Source: Candidatus Methylopumilus universalis (GTDB lineage Bacteria > Pseudomonadota > Gammaproteobacteria > Burkholderiales > Methylophilaceae). From it: a stretch of 64,000 bases of DNA. Location: assembly GCA_945883335.1 (NCBI GenBank), contig CAMCXI010000002.1, positions 62,001-126,000 of the forward strand, read 5' to 3'. A program made the translations under genes and the position numbers. The number at the start of each line of letters is the position of its first letter. Position 1 is the first letter of the stretch. The notes below the pieces were generated by a model. The model was given only the letters and a program-made list of their open reading frames with translations. It was not told the origin of the DNA and did not search any database. Below, one piece after another: positions 1-10,773 of this stretch.

Positions 1-1
1 T

Positions 2-382
<381 letters not shown>

Positions 383-403
383 AAGTTTTAGGAAAACAAG
401 AAA

Positions 404-1516
404 ATGTTAAAAGTAGGCTTTATTGGTTGGCGCGGTATGGTGGGCTCAGTACTCATGCAACGTATGTTGGAAGAAAACGACTTTGCTAACATCGAACCAC
501 AATTTTTTACCACATCACAAGTTGGTGGCTCAGGTCCCAATGTTGGTAAAGAGACGCCGCCGTTAAAAGATGCCAAAAATATTGCTGAACTTAAGCATAT
601 GGACGTGATTGTGTCCTGCCAAGGTGGCGATTATACAAGTGAAGTATTTCCTAAATTACGTGGTGAGGGTTGGAATGGACATTGGATTGATGCCGCTTCT
701 ACATTGCGTATGGAAGATGACGCCGTCATTATTCTCGACCCTGTGAACATGCACGTCATTAAAGATGCGATGCAAAAAGGTGGTAAAAACTGGGTGGGTG
801 GTAATTGTACTGTTTCACTCATGCTCATGGCTTTGAATGGATTATTTAAAGAAAACTTGGTGGAATGGGCCACTTCTATGACCTACCAAGCAGCCTCAGG
901 CGCAGGCGCACAAAATATGCGTGAATTGCTCAAGCAAATGGGCGCAGTAAATCAAGCTGTAGCTGGCTTGCTCGCTGATCCAGCTTCTGCGATTTTGGAT
1001 ATTGACCGCACTGTGGCAACTACCTTGCGTGACGATGCATTCCCAACCGCGCACTTTGGGGTGCCGTTGGCTGGCAGTCTAATCCCATGGATTGATAAAG
1101 ACTTGGGCAACGGTCAAAGTAAAGAAGAGTGGAAGGGCGGGGCTGAGACTAATAAAATCCTTGGCCTAGAAGCGAATCCTATTGTGATTGATGGCTTGTG
1201 TGTTCGGATTGGCGCGATGCGTTGCCACTCACAAGCACTGACAATCAAGCTGACAAAAGATGTTCCATTAGATGAAATTAACGATATGTTGGCAAAAGCG
1301 AATCAATGGGCAAAAGTCATTCCTAATGCGCGTGAAGCAAGCATGAATTTGCTTACACCTGCTGCTGTTACTGGCACGCTTACAACCCCAGTAGGTCGTT
1401 TACGTAAAATGGGCATGGGGGACGAGTACTTGTCAGCCTTTACTGTGGGCGATCAATTGTTATGGGGCGCTGCAGAGCCTCTCCGTCGTATGTTAGATAT
1501 TCTGGTCAAGTCATAA
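404..1516 (+). CDS. asd: aspartate-semialdehyde dehydrogenase
   Basis: This enzyme reduces aspartyl phosphate to aspartate semialdehyde with NADPH, the branch step to lysine, threonine, methionine and diaminopimelate. The 370-residue length is the proteobacterial Asd type. The N-terminus carries the nucleotide-binding pattern [12 protein letters not shown] (residues 4-15). The catalytic cysteine is Cys135 in GGNCTVSLM, and a conserved RCHSQAL motif lies in the C-terminal half. The ATG at 404 is the start that puts the Rossmann strand at the N-terminus. It sits 21 bases after leuB, and a 92-base gap separates it from fimV. Confidence 0.97.
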   Translation: MLKVGFIGWRGMVGSVLMQRMLEENDFANIEPQFFTTSQVGGSGPNVGKETPPLKDAKNIAELKHMDVIVSCQGGDYTSEVFPKLRGEGWNGHWIDAASTLRMEDDAVIILDPVNMHVIKDAMQKGGKNWVGGNCTVSLMLMALNGLFKENLVEWATSMTYQAASGAGAQNMRELLKQMGAVNQAVAGLLADPASAILDIDRTVATTLRDDAFPTAHFGVPLAGSLIPWIDKDLGNGQSKEEWKGGAETNKILGLEANPIVIDGLCVRIGAMRCHSQALTIKLTKDVPLDEINDMLAKANQWAKVIPNAREASMNLLTPAAVTGTLTTPVGRLRKMGMGDEYLSAFTVGDQLLWGAAEPLRRMLDILVKS

Positions 1517-1608
1517 CACATCCACGGCTCCTGCCTTGCGACGCATCCAGTAAGGTGTTATTTTGAGTTTTGTTTTTGTACTTATTGAGTATAGTGGACT
1601 AAATAATA

Positions 1609-3600
1609 ATGAGAAAAATACTAAATACATTAATCGTTAAGCAGATCCTTTTAGCGCTGTGTATCGCATTAATTCCCTTGGTCGCATCTGCCGCCGGGTT
1701 GGGTAAACTTTATGTATTTTCATCGTTAGGCGAGCCTCTTAATGCTGAGATTGAGTTGTTGTCAGTTTCCCCTGAAGCGATGACAACATTAACGGCTGGT
1801 CTTGCATCACAAGAGCAATATCTTGCGCAGGGAATCGATAAAACTCCGATTCAGCAAAGTATCAAAGCAGACATTGCTAAAAGGCCTGACGGAACATTAG
1901 TGGTTCAACTTACCTCCGTACAAGCCGTGACTGATCCCTTCTTAGATATGTTGATCCAAGTGGTTTGGAGTGATGGTCAGTTATCGCGTGAATATACTTT
2001 ACTCCTTGATCCATCAGATTCCTCGGCAACAAATGTCGCAGAACCAATTGCTGAAACACCGAAATCAATATCAACATCATCAGCCGCAAGAGAGCTGTTA
2101 GCGGCGGTGAAGCAGCCTGTTTCAAAAAGCAATTTAAGTAATTCTGTTGGACAGGCTCGGTCTGAAAAAACAATAGAGACTCCATTGCAAGCTCAGGCAA
2201 TTACTACGGTAAAAGGGGATACTTTAAGTGCACTGCTGGGGCAAATTAAAGTTCAAGATGTCAATCTCGATCAATTGTTGCTTGGCGTTTACAGGGCTAA
2301 TCCTTCAGCGTTTGCTGATGGAAATATGAATCGTTTAAAAGTCGGCAAAATAATTAATATTCCTAGCGTGGAGATTTTACAAGCCATCAGTAAAAGTGAG
2401 GCGAGGGAAGAGGTTAATGCACAGGTTGCAAATTGGCATGCTTACGCAACAAAACTTGCTGATGCAGCAACGCATGCTGATGAGACTGAAAATTCAGCGA
2501 GTCAGCTAACCCGTGGAAAAATTATCGCTAAAGCAGAGGATAAAGCAGCACCTGCTTCAGAAGGCTCCCGTGATGTTGTGAAGCTGACAAAAACTGAAAC
2601 CGAAAAATCAAAAGTTAGCGATCTAAACCCTCAGCATGGTGCATATGACTCAGCGAAAACAGTTGCAAATATCCAAGATGATATAGCGGCTAAAGAAAAT
2701 GAGAATAAAGATGCAGATGAAAAATCTGCTTTTTTGCAAAAACAAATTTCTGATATGAAGAAGTTGTTAACGCTCAGAAGTAAGGGTTTAGCTGACGCTC
2801 AAAACAATGCTGAGCAGGTGCCAAGCAATCACAATGAATTTCCAAACAATTTATCTGATATTGATCCAGTCGTTTTAGCGGTGTCTGGAGCTATTATTAC
2901 CTTCGTCCTTGCATTAATTTGGCTAAACAGAAGAAAGCACAAGCGCGCTTTATCAGGTAACGAATCCGTAAATTTGGATGATAAAACGTTTTCTGAACCC
3001 CTGGCTGAAAATAGCACCGACTCTATAGGCTTTGTGAATAACTCTTCATCGTCAGGTCAGGCTATTGTTGATGCTAATGAGACCGGTCTTGTAATCGAGG
3101 CTAATGCTTTAGTTGCAGACGGAACTCAAGCAGTGGGCGATATTTCGCCACCTGATATCGCTAGTTCATATGCTAGTGAGGCTGAATTGGACGCATCTGC
3201 AAATAAGCCGCTAGAGATGGATTTGACAAGCATCAGTTTAGACTTTGAGTCAGCACCTCAGTTGACTGTGGCAGATATTCAAGCGGCACCTATCCCAGAT
3301 GCATTTAACGGCGACTTTTCAAATCTGCTAAAGATAAATGTAAAGCCGAAGTCTGACAAAGTTTCGCAGCCATCAACAATATCAAAATCTGTAGCCAAGC
3401 CGATCAGGTCGAGCAAGACCAAAATTAACACATCGAACCTTGAGGAGTCGTCGGAGGTTGCGACGAAACTTGAACTTGCAGCAGCCTATATCGATATGGA
3501 AGATAAAAAAGGCGCACTTGCATTATTAAGAGAAGCCATTAACGAAGGAGGTCCTGAGCAGCGTGCCCGTGCTCAAGACCTCATTGATCGCCTGACTTAA
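1609..3600 (+). CDS. fimV: FimV/HubP-family polar landmark protein
   Basis: FimV-type proteins are inner-membrane proteins with a periplasmic peptidoglycan-binding part. They organise the cell pole and support type IV pilus assembly. The 663-residue product has a signal peptide ending around ASA at residue 29, then the family opening (LGKLYVFSSLGEPLNAEIEL). A LysM-like segment lies near residues 200-255. A low-complexity charged region follows, then one membrane helix near residues 418-438, an acidic cytoplasmic stretch, and the TPR-like FimV C-terminal motif at about 620-663 (KLELAAAYIDMEDKKGA). It sits between asd and truA as in many Betaproteobacteria. Its stop overlaps the next start (TAATG). 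Confidence 0.93.
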   Translation: MRKILNTLIVKQILLALCIALIPLVASAAGLGKLYVFSSLGEPLNAEIELLSVSPEAMTTLTAGLASQEQYLAQGIDKTPIQQSIKADIAKRPDGTLVVQLTSVQAVTDPFLDMLIQVVWSDGQLSREYTLLLDPSDSSATNVAEPIAETPKSISTSSAARELLAAVKQPVSKSNLSNSVGQARSEKTIETPLQAQAITTVKGDTLSALLGQIKVQDVNLDQLLLGVYRANPSAFADGNMNRLKVGKIINIPSVEILQAISKSEAREEVNAQVANWHAYATKLADAATHADETENSASQLTRGKIIAKAEDKAAPASEGSRDVVKLTKTETEKSKVSDLNPQHGAYDSAKTVANIQDDIAAKENENKDADEKSAFLQKQISDMKKLLTLRSKGLADAQNNAEQVPSNHNEFPNNLSDIDPVVLAVSGAIITFVLALIWLNRRKHKRALSGNESVNLDDKTFSEPLAENSTDSIGFVNNSSSSGQAIVDANETGLVIEANALVADGTQAVGDISPPDIASSYASEAELDASANKPLEMDLTSISLDFESAPQLTVADIQAAPIPDAFNGDFSNLLKINVKPKSDKVSQPSTISKSVAKPIRSSKTKINTSNLEESSEVATKLELAAAYIDMEDKKGALALLREAINEGGPEQRARAQDLIDRLT

Positions 3601-4313
3601 TGAAACAACTTATAAAATCAGCCGGGCGATCAAGTCCGGTTTTTTTATTCGATTCAGCGGGATTGCACCCGGCCGTCAAGATACTGGCATTGATATTGAT
3701 GACAGTCTCTATCCCGTTAATTTCATTTAACGGTCTGGCCATCTTATTTCTATTGCTTTCAATCGGACTCATACGTTTTAGAGTCAATCGTTTTCTCAAG
3801 ATGATGTTGCGCATGCGTTGGTTGTTTCTTTCTATATGGCTTATTTATGCCTTTACCACGCCTGGTGAATACCTTCATGGTTGGCCGATTGATTTAATGC
3901 CTACCTATGAAGGTTTGCGAGTTGGTTTTATGCAGATTTTTAGGATCGCTATGGTGCTAGCTGGTGTGAGCATCTTGATGGCTTCTGCAACACAGGAAAA
4001 ATTAATGCTGGGAATTTACCACTTGCTACGGCCGCTTGGGGTATTGGGTATCCGATGTGAACGTTTTACAGCAAGGCTATATCTCACCTTAAAATACATT
4101 GAAAATGCCAATCCTCAGTCGAGCATGCCGTTAATAAGCTTGGGTTGGCACCACAGATTTGAAGCTTTGCTTGATGACGCTACGAAATTGGCGAAGCTTG
4201 AAATCATTCATCTTGAAAATACGCCTTTTTCAAAGCTTGATTACCTTTGTCTCGCTTTTATGCTTGTATTGCTGGGCGCTTTGCTTGGAGTCTCAGTTGG
4301 AGTTTTACGATGA
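3600..4313 (+). CDS. EcfT/CbiQ-like energy-coupling transporter transmembrane protein
   Basis: This resembles the T (transmembrane) component of energy-coupling-factor transporters for vitamins or metals. The 237-residue protein shows about five hydrophobic segments (near residues 25-60, 75-90, 105-125, 215-237). Between them is a charged cytoplasmic portion with the RPLGVLGIRCERFTARLYLTL stretch, where CbiQ proteins couple to their ATPases. No ATPase or substrate-binding S component is next to it, so its partners must be elsewhere or absent. It overlaps fimV by one base and truA by four (ATGA), so it is translated as part of the fimV-truA operon. The family call is moderately sure; the substrate cannot be told. 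Confidence 0.7.
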   Translation: MKQLIKSAGRSSPVFLFDSAGLHPAVKILALILMTVSIPLISFNGLAILFLLLSIGLIRFRVNRFLKMMLRMRWLFLSIWLIYAFTTPGEYLHGWPIDLMPTYEGLRVGFMQIFRIAMVLAGVSILMASATQEKLMLGIYHLLRPLGVLGIRCERFTARLYLTLKYIENANPQSSMPLISLGWHHRFEALLDDATKLAKLEIIHLENTPFSKLDYLCLAFMLVLLGALLGVSVGVLR

Positions 4314-5104
4314 GAATTGCCTTGGCCTTGGAATATGATGGACATCTTTTTTGTGGTTGGCAGACTCAACCTGATGGCTGCGGTGTTCAAAATCGGCTGG
4401 AAGGTGCTTTGTCTGAAATGGCCGGGCATGAGGTGGGCGTTGTAGCTGCTGGACGCACCGATGCTGGCGTTCATGCCTTGTGCCAAGTAGTTCACTTCGA
4501 CACGGAGACAATTCGGCCACTGAGTGCTTGGGTGCGAGGGATTAATGCTAACTTGCCGATGAGTTTACGCGTGCTTTGGGCGCAGGGAGTGTCTGACGAA
4601 TTTCATGCGCGATTTTCAGCTCGACGTCGAGACTATCAGTTTATTTTATACAATGGCCCGGTGGGGCCGGCTGTAATGGCTAGTAAGTCTAGTTGGTTTC
4701 ATCTGCCGCTGGATGTCAATAAAATGGATGAAGCGGCTAGATATTTTGAAGGTGAGCATGATTTTAGTGCATTTCGTGCTTCTGAGTGCCAAGCGAAATC
4801 GCCTGTCAGAACGCTTTATCAAGCGGAAGTAAAAAAACATGGTGACTGCATCGTATTTAACTTTTCGGGTAATGCGTTTTTGCATCATCAAGTTCGGAAT
4901 ATGGTAGGGGCGTTAGTCTATGTAGGTAAAGGAAGTTTTGAGCCTGATCACATTTATACTTTATTGCAACAACGTGATCGCACCAAGTCGCCCCCCACAT
5001 TTTCGCCAGATGGTTTGTATTTGACAGGGGTAGGCTATGAAGCGCATTGGGACTTGCCTTCAACTCGGCGATATATTCAGTTTTTCACCTCAAGCACCAA
5101 CTAA
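4310..5104 (+). CDS. truA: tRNA pseudouridine(38-40) synthase
   Basis: TruA isomerises uridines 38-40 of the anticodon arm of many tRNAs. The product starts [11 protein letters not shown] and is 264 residues long, normal for the family. The catalytic aspartate is Asp51 in GRTDAGVHA, and the RRRDYQF and [11 protein letters not shown] motifs of the fold are present. An upstream in-frame start at 4247 would add 21 residues, but they lie inside the previous gene and have no family counterpart. The ATG at 4310 overlaps that gene by ATGA and is the natural start. trpF follows 62 bases downstream. Confidence 0.97.
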   Translation: MRIALALEYDGHLFCGWQTQPDGCGVQNRLEGALSEMAGHEVGVVAAGRTDAGVHALCQVVHFDTETIRPLSAWVRGINANLPMSLRVLWAQGVSDEFHARFSARRRDYQFILYNGPVGPAVMASKSSWFHLPLDVNKMDEAARYFEGEHDFSAFRASECQAKSPVRTLYQAEVKKHGDCIVFNFSGNAFLHHQVRNMVGALVYVGKGSFEPDHIYTLLQQRDRTKSPPTFSPDGLYLTGVGYEAHWDLPSTRRYIQFFTSSTN

Positions 5105-5166
5105 GCTGTGACAGTTTTACGGGTTTCGGTTACGCTATCATCTTTAATATTAAATTCTTTTTATCT

Positions 5167-5790
5167 GTGCGAACTCGTGTAAAAATTTGTGGGATCACTC
5201 GCGTTGAAGATGCACTTGAAGCGGTTAAGCAAGGTGCGGATGCGATTGGCATAGTTTTTTACGCGCCCAGTCCTCGTAACGTCAACATCGCGCAAGCGGC
5301 TGAAATTGCTTCCGCAGTCCCGCCTTTCGTCTCCGTTGTTGGTCTTTTTGTGGATGCTGAGCCTGCATTTATTCAAGAGGTACTTGCCTCAGTAAAGCTA
5401 GATATACTTCAATTTCATGGAGATGAGACTCCTTCAGCATGTCGTCAATATTCACGGCCTTATATGAAGGCAATTCGCGTTAAAAACGGTACAAATTTGG
5501 TACAATACGCACATGATTATGCGGATGCAAAAGCACTTTTATTAGATGCTTTTGCTGAAGGGGTTCCTGGCGGCACAGGTTTAGTTTTTGATTGGGCGTT
5601 AATCCCTAAAAATTTACCTTTACCAGTTGTGTTGGCGGGTGGCTTAAATGCTGAAAATGTTGCTGTGGCGATTGAACAAGTTCGACCCTACGCGGTCGAT
5701 ATAAGCGGCGGTGTTGAAATCAATAAAGGGATCAAGGATGCAGTGAAAATCGCTGCATTCATGCGAGGAGTCAGTAATGCAACTATATGA
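5167..5790 (+). CDS. trpF: phosphoribosylanthranilate isomerase
   Basis: TrpF converts phosphoribosylanthranilate to the carboxyphenylamino-deoxyribulose phosphate intermediate of tryptophan synthesis. The 207-residue TIM-barrel protein begins at a GTG ([15 protein letters not shown]). The general-base cysteine lies in the KICGITR motif and the general-acid aspartate in LLLDAF. The phosphate-binding ends [10 protein letters not shown] and AVDISGGVE are intact. A longer reading from 5047 only adds non-conserved residues inside truA, so the GTG is preferred. It overlaps trpB by 14 bases, which indicates translational coupling in a trpF-trpB-trpA operon. Confidence 0.96.
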   Translation: MRTRVKICGITRVEDALEAVKQGADAIGIVFYAPSPRNVNIAQAAEIASAVPPFVSVVGLFVDAEPAFIQEVLASVKLDILQFHGDETPSACRQYSRPYMKAIRVKNGTNLVQYAHDYADAKALLLDAFAEGVPGGTGLVFDWALIPKNLPLPVVLAGGLNAENVAVAIEQVRPYAVDISGGVEINKGIKDAVKIAAFMRGVSNATI

Positions 5791-6979
5791 TATGCCAGAT
5801 GAACGTGGTCACTTTGGCCCTTACGGCGGAATTTTTGTCTCTGAAACATTGGTAGAGGCGCTTGAAGAGCTACGTTTGATGTACGAGAAGTATCGTCACG
5901 ATACGGAGTTCTTAGCGGAATTTGCACATGATCTCAAACATTTCGTTGGTCGTCCAAGTCCAATTTACCATGCAAAACGCTGGTCCGATAAGGTTGGTGG
6001 CGCGCAAATTTATTTGAAGCGTGAAGACTTGAACCATACTGGTGCTCACAAGGTGAATAATACGGTTGGTCAAGCTTTGCTTGCTAAGCGTATGTGTAAA
6101 CCGCGCGTAATTGCTGAAACTGGCGCAGGTCAGCATGGCGTGGCTACGGCGACTATTGCTGCTCGTTTAGGTCTCGAGTGCGTTGTTTATATGGGGTCTG
6201 AAGATATCAAGCGTCAGGCACCTAACGTTTATCGTATGAAGCTTTTGGGCGCGACTGTTGTGCCAGTTGAAAGCGGTTCAAAAACCCTGAAAGATGCGCT
6301 TAATGAAGCAATGCGTGATTGGGTCACCAACATTGAAAACACTTTCTACATTATCGGCACTGTCGCTGGTCCACACCCTTATCCAATGATGGTGCGTGAC
6401 TTCCAAGCTGTCATTGGCGTGGAAGCAAAAATTCAAATGAATGAAATAGTGGGTCGTCAACCAGACGCAGTGCTTGCTTGTGTTGGTGGCGGGTCAAATG
6501 CAATGGGCATTTTTTACCCATACATTAATGAAGCAGGCGTGAAGCTTATTGGTGTTGAAGCTGCGGGCCATGGTATTGAAACAGGTAAGCATGCTGCGCC
6601 TCTCACCGCGAATAGTGCCGTGGGTGTATTACACGGCAATCGTACCTATTTGATGCAAGATGAAGATGGTCAAATTATCGAAACCCATTCAGTTTCAGCA
6701 GGTCTGGATTATCCAGGTGTTGGTCCTGAGCATGCGTGGCTCAAAGACATCAAGCGTGCAGAGTATGTTGCTATTACGGATGATGACGCCATGGCTGCTT
6801 TTCATAGCTTGTGTCGTACTGAAGGCATTATTCCTGCATTAGAGTCTAGTCATGCGCTGGCTTATGCTGAAAAGCTGGCCAAGACCATGTCACCAGAGCA
6901 AATTATTTTGGTTAACCTTTCCGGTCGTGGTGATAAAGACATGAACACTGTTGCTCAACTTTCTGGAATTACTCTTTAA
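5777..6979 (+). CDS. trpB: tryptophan synthase beta chain
   Basis: The beta subunit condenses indole and serine to tryptophan using pyridoxal phosphate, with indole channelled from TrpA. The protein is 400 residues, the standard TrpB1 length. The PLP lysine is Lys92 in HTGAHKVNN. The phosphate loop [10 protein letters not shown], the catalytic-loop motif ETGAGQHG and the C-terminal NLSGRGDKD are all intact. The start codon lies within the end of trpF. trpA starts five bases after its stop, so the trio is a tight operon. Confidence 0.98.
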   Translation: MQLYDMPDERGHFGPYGGIFVSETLVEALEELRLMYEKYRHDTEFLAEFAHDLKHFVGRPSPIYHAKRWSDKVGGAQIYLKREDLNHTGAHKVNNTVGQALLAKRMCKPRVIAETGAGQHGVATATIAARLGLECVVYMGSEDIKRQAPNVYRMKLLGATVVPVESGSKTLKDALNEAMRDWVTNIENTFYIIGTVAGPHPYPMMVRDFQAVIGVEAKIQMNEIVGRQPDAVLACVGGGSNAMGIFYPYINEAGVKLIGVEAAGHGIETGKHAAPLTANSAVGVLHGNRTYLMQDEDGQIIETHSVSAGLDYPGVGPEHAWLKDIKRAEYVAITDDDAMAAFHSLCRTEGIIPALESSHALAYAEKLAKTMSPEQIILVNLSGRGDKDMNTVAQLSGITL

Positions 6980-6983
6980 TCCT

Positions 6984-7781
6984 ATGTCACGTATTCAAAC
7001 AACTTTTGCAACGCTTAAGCAATCTGGCAAAAAAGCCTTAATTCCATTTATTACGGCGGGCGATCCACATCCTGATCAAACTGTTGCGATGCTTCATGGT
7101 TTGGTCAAAGCAGGTGCCGACTTAATTGAGTTGGGCGTTCCTTTTTCTGACCCGATGGCAGATGGTCCGGTCATTCAACGCGCAAGTGAGCGGGCTCTTG
7201 TGCATAAAGTTGGATTACGACATGTGCTGGCAATGGTGAAAGAGTTTCGTCAGCAAGATGATAAAACACCAATCATTTTAATGGGGTACGCCAATCCTAT
7301 TGAAGCCATGGGCATAGAGAAGTTTGCGAATGCTGCCAAAGATGCGGGCATTGACGGCATGTTGACGGTTGATTACCCACCGGAAGAGTCCATTGAGTTT
7401 AATGCGATGCTTAAAGCGCGTGTTATTGATCCAGTGTTCCTGTTATCTCCAACCACAGATAAAGCGCGTGTTGATATTATCGTTAATCAAGCTAGTGGCT
7501 TTATTTATTATGTATCACTCAAGGGCGTTACTGGCTCTAAGAACCTAGATATTATTGAGGTTGCTGATCGCGTGGCCTCGATTCGATCACAAACTAACTT
7601 ACCTATCGGTGTTGGCTTTGGTGTGCGAGATTCAGAAACAGCCAAGGCGGTAGCGAGTGTTGCAGATGCAGTAGTCGTGGGAAGTCGCATGGTGCAAGAG
7701 GTTGAAAAATCAAATTCAGATAACGTGGTGGCAAACTTAATGGCCCTGACTGCAGAGCTTCGTGCAGCCATTGATGCCTAA
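6984..7781 (+). CDS. trpA: tryptophan synthase alpha chain
   Basis: The alpha subunit cleaves indole-3-glycerol phosphate to indole and glyceraldehyde 3-phosphate. The 265-residue barrel carries catalytic Glu49 ([11 protein letters not shown]) and Asp60 (PMADGP) at the positions known from the Salmonella enzyme. The phosphate-binding loop GVGFGVRD near the C-terminus is also present. The ATG at 6984 gives the standard N-terminus MSRIQTTF; an upstream start at 6951 lies inside trpB and is not needed. accD follows 43 bases downstream, the trpBA-accD order seen in many Proteobacteria. Confidence 0.98.
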   Translation: MSRIQTTFATLKQSGKKALIPFITAGDPHPDQTVAMLHGLVKAGADLIELGVPFSDPMADGPVIQRASERALVHKVGLRHVLAMVKEFRQQDDKTPIILMGYANPIEAMGIEKFANAAKDAGIDGMLTVDYPPEESIEFNAMLKARVIDPVFLLSPTTDKARVDIIVNQASGFIYYVSLKGVTGSKNLDIIEVADRVASIRSQTNLPIGVGFGVRDSETAKAVASVADAVVVGSRMVQEVEKSNSDNVVANLMALTAELRAAIDA

Positions 7782-7824
7782 TCGATATTAATAACTCGTT
7801 CAAACAAGAAAAAGGGAATAAGCA

Positions 7825-8691
7825 ATGAGTTGGTTACAAAAAATCCTACCACCAAAAATTAATCGAGTGATTGGCCCAAGCAAGAAGAATGTGCCAGAAG
7901 GGCTTTGGAGTAAGTGTCCAAAGTGTGATTCCGTTTTATATCGTACAGATTTAGATGCCAACGCTGAAGTATGTCCTAAGTGTGATTATCACAACCGTAT
8001 TTCTGCAAGAGATCGATTAAATGTCTTGCTTGATGAAGAGGGTCGTATTGAGATTGGCGCAGAAGTCCAGCCTATAGACCCTTTAAAATTCAAAGACACT
8101 AAACGTTACGCTGATCGTATTAAAGCCTCACAAAGTGAAGTGGGTGAGACGGATGCATTGCTTGTAATGCAAGGTAGCATTAAGCAAGTGCCTGTCGTTG
8201 TAGCATCATTTGAATTTAAATTCATGGGCGGATCTATGGGCTCGGTGGTTGGTGAGCGTTTTGTGCGCGGTGTTCAAGCAGCGATTGATAGCAAATCCGC
8301 TTTTATTTGCGTATCAGCTAGTGGCGGCGCTCGGATGCAAGAAGGCTTATTTTCATTGATGCAAATGGCCAAAACAAGTGCCGCTCTGACTAAACTTAGC
8401 CAAGCTGGCTTGCCTTATATCTCCGTATTAACTGACCCAACAATGGGAGGCGTTTCAGCAAGTTTTGCCATGTTGGGTGACATTATTGTTGCTGAGCCAC
8501 AAGCCTTGATTGGTTTTGCTGGTCCGCGTGTGATTGAACAAACGGTGCGTGAAACCCTGCCTGATGGCTTCCAGCGTGCTGAATTTTTAGTGGAGCATGG
8601 CGCTGTTGATATGATCATTGATCGTCGTGAAATGCGTGATAAATTATCTGTGTTGATTGCTAATTTAATGAAGTTGCCTGTTGCAGCCTAA
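7825..8691 (+). CDS. accD: acetyl-CoA carboxylase, carboxyltransferase beta subunit
   Basis: AccD forms the carboxyltransferase with AccA and moves the carboxyl group from biotin to acetyl-CoA, the first committed step of fatty acid synthesis. It is 288 residues long. The N-terminal zinc ribbon is intact with Cys31, Cys34, Cys50 and Cys53. It is followed by the crotonase-like fold with [11 protein letters not shown] and the [12 protein letters not shown] loop. A purine-rich ribosome site (AAAGGGAATAAGC) precedes the ATG. It is probably co-transcribed with trpFBA and folC. Confidence 0.98.
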   Translation: MSWLQKILPPKINRVIGPSKKNVPEGLWSKCPKCDSVLYRTDLDANAEVCPKCDYHNRISARDRLNVLLDEEGRIEIGAEVQPIDPLKFKDTKRYADRIKASQSEVGETDALLVMQGSIKQVPVVVASFEFKFMGGSMGSVVGERFVRGVQAAIDSKSAFICVSASGGARMQEGLFSLMQMAKTSAALTKLSQAGLPYISVLTDPTMGGVSASFAMLGDIIVAEPQALIGFAGPRVIEQTVRETLPDGFQRAEFLVEHGAVDMIIDRREMRDKLSVLIANLMKLPVAA

Positions 8692-8729
8692 TTAACTACT
8701 TTTGACGATTCACGGATACTTACACCAAA

Positions 8730-10064
8730 TTGCCTGAGCACCCTGATTTTTCAGCCAAGTCTATCGCTGATTTTGATTTAAACGACTGGCTTAACTATAT
8801 TGAGGCGCTTCATCCCAAAGATATTGAAATGGGCTTGGGGCGAGTCAACCAAGTCAAGGCAAGGTTAAACCTTCAATACCAATTCCCTGTAATTATGGTG
8901 GCTGGTACTAACGGCAAAGGCTCAACCTGCGCCATGCTGGAACACATTTACCACGCTGCTGGTTATCGTGTTGCAAGCTACTCTTCTCCCCATTTACTGC
9001 ATTACAACGAACGTATTCGTATCGCTTGCCATGAAATTAGCGACGAAGATTTAATCAGGGCTTTTCAAGCGGTCGAATTTGCACGACAAGAAATAAAACT
9101 CACCTATTTTGAATTTGGTACCTTGGCCGCCATGTGGCACCTTTGTGCTTCAAATGTCGATCTAGCAATACTTGAAGTGGGTTTGGGTGGGCGGCTAGAT
9201 GCTGTTAATGCATTTGAACCAAGCTGCACCATTGTAACCAGTGTTGATTTAGATCACATGGAGTTTTTAGGCGATACGCGTGAGCTGATTGGTGCTGAAA
9301 AAGCGGGTATATTTAGAAAAAATATTGCTGCTATTTGTGGGGACTTGTCTCCACCAATTTCTTTAATTCAACATGCGCAAAATGTTGGTGCTTCACTTAA
9401 GCTTATTCAGCAGGACTTTCAATTAGAACGTCAGCAAGATTGCTGGCGCTATTCAAGTACTCAATACACGCTCGATGAGTTGCCAATGCCAGCGCTAGTG
9501 GGGGATTTTCAGTTACACAACGCTTCTTGTGTCATTGCGGCGATTGAGTCATTGCAGTCAATATTACCGGTGAGTAAAGGCGCTATTTGCGACGGGTTAT
9601 TGACGGTGCGATTACATGGTCGTTATCAGTACCTTTCATCTAAGCCAGATGTAATTTTGGATGTGGCTCATAATCCGCACGCGGCGAAGTCATTAGCTGC
9701 CAATCTTAAGAGTACGGTTACACAAGGGAAGACCATCGCCGTGTTTGCGATGTTGGCCGATAAAGATATTAAGGGTGTGATCCAAGCAATTGCTGGTGAA
9801 ATTGATGAGTGGTATGTGGCAGGCATTACTCATGTTCGCGGTGCTGATGGATTGATGATTCAACAGATCGTCAATGCAGAGCTGCCTGAAGCGGTGATTC
9901 AATTATTTGATGGCGTTGAAAATGCCTATGATCAAGCCTGTATTAATGCTAATGAAAATGATAGAATTATTATATTAGGATCATTTTTCACGGTCGCTGA
10001 AGTGATGCGTACTTTGCTAACAGCCACATTTAAAAATAGGACGATCAACAATGGCCCAAGATAA
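8730..10064 (+). CDS. folC: bifunctional folylpolyglutamate/dihydrofolate synthase
   Basis: FolC adds glutamate to dihydropteroate and polyglutamylates folates, in the cytoplasm, using ATP. The Mur-ligase-type P-loop VAGTNGKGST lies near residue 56. The EVGLGGRLDAVN and DLDHMEFLGDT motifs and the C-terminal-domain DVAHNPHA motif follow. The length of 444 residues is slightly longer than the usual 420-430. The best start is a TTG at 8730, because no ATG or GTG lies between it and the conserved LHPKDIEMGLGRV block; the ribosome site is weak, so the start is uncertain. It overlaps the next gene by 14 bases. Confidence 0.95.
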   Translation: MPEHPDFSAKSIADFDLNDWLNYIEALHPKDIEMGLGRVNQVKARLNLQYQFPVIMVAGTNGKGSTCAMLEHIYHAAGYRVASYSSPHLLHYNERIRIACHEISDEDLIRAFQAVEFARQEIKLTYFEFGTLAAMWHLCASNVDLAILEVGLGGRLDAVNAFEPSCTIVTSVDLDHMEFLGDTRELIGAEKAGIFRKNIAAICGDLSPPISLIQHAQNVGASLKLIQQDFQLERQQDCWRYSSTQYTLDELPMPALVGDFQLHNASCVIAAIESLQSILPVSKGAICDGLLTVRLHGRYQYLSSKPDVILDVAHNPHAAKSLAANLKSTVTQGKTIAVFAMLADKDIKGVIQAIAGEIDEWYVAGITHVRGADGLMIQQIVNAELPEAVIQLFDGVENAYDQACINANENDRIIILGSFFTVAEVMRTLLTATFKNRTINNGPR

Positions 10065-10773
10065 CCTGCAATCTCAGGGCGAGCAGGAAATCCAATTCAA
10101 AAAGCGTGCAAGAAGACGATTAGTAGGAGCGGTAGCGCTGGTATTGCTGATGATTGTCTTATTGCCTATCTTGCTTGAAGATAAGTTGGCGCAAACACGT
10201 AAAGAAGATGTTGTAATATCCATCCCCAGCCAAGATAATCAGTTTCAAACTAAGCCAGAAGGAGGTTCCGTCAGTCAAGACCAGCCCGTAAAGACTAGCG
10301 CAGTTCCTTCGTCAGCATTGAATGCTCCTGTGGCGGATAGCAGCCTAACTGACAACCAAGTGCCAGCTAGCAATGTTCCAACTAACCCTGCGCCTGTCAA
10401 TCAAGCCCAGCCTATCGAACCGCCAGCTCCAGTTGTTGAGAGCAAGCCTGTCGCAAGTCCTCCAGAGGTCAAAGCGCCAACAAAAGAAGAAGCTAAGCCT
10501 AAGAAAGTTCAGGCTGATGTAATGGCGGAAGATATTTCTAGTGCGGCAAGTATTTATCTTCAAATCGGCGTATTTTCAGACCCGGAAAACGTAAAGAAAA
10601 TGCAAGTGCAGTTATCCGATAAGGGACTCAAATCAAAAAGCGAATTGATTGATACATCTAAAGGCAAAAAAACTCGATTAAGAGTTGGTCCTTTTAACAC
10701 TAAAAAAGAGGCTGAATTAGCATTGGCTAAACTAAAGTCCCTGAAATTGGCCGCCATCGTGGTGAATAATTAG
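10051..10773 (+). CDS. SPOR-domain membrane protein (DedD-like)
   Basis: The 240-residue protein has a short cytoplasmic N-terminus rich in Lys/Arg and one membrane helix at about residues 24-44. A proline/lysine-rich linker reaches to about 155. A C-terminal SPOR domain follows (YLQIGVFSDPENVKKMQVQL and TRLRVGPFNTKKEAE). SPOR domains bind denuded septal peptidoglycan, and DedD is a non-essential division protein. The position between folC and cvpA matches dedD in many Proteobacteria. It overlaps folC by 14 bases and its stop overlaps the cvpA start. Confidence 0.88.
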   Translation: MAQDNLQSQGEQEIQFKKRARRRLVGAVALVLLMIVLLPILLEDKLAQTRKEDVVISIPSQDNQFQTKPEGGSVSQDQPVKTSAVPSSALNAPVADSSLTDNQVPASNVPTNPAPVNQAQPIEPPAPVVESKPVASPPEVKAPTKEEAKPKKVQADVMAEDISSAASIYLQIGVFSDPENVKKMQVQLSDKGLKSKSELIDTSKGKKTRLRVGPFNTKKEAELALAKLKSLKLAAIVVNN

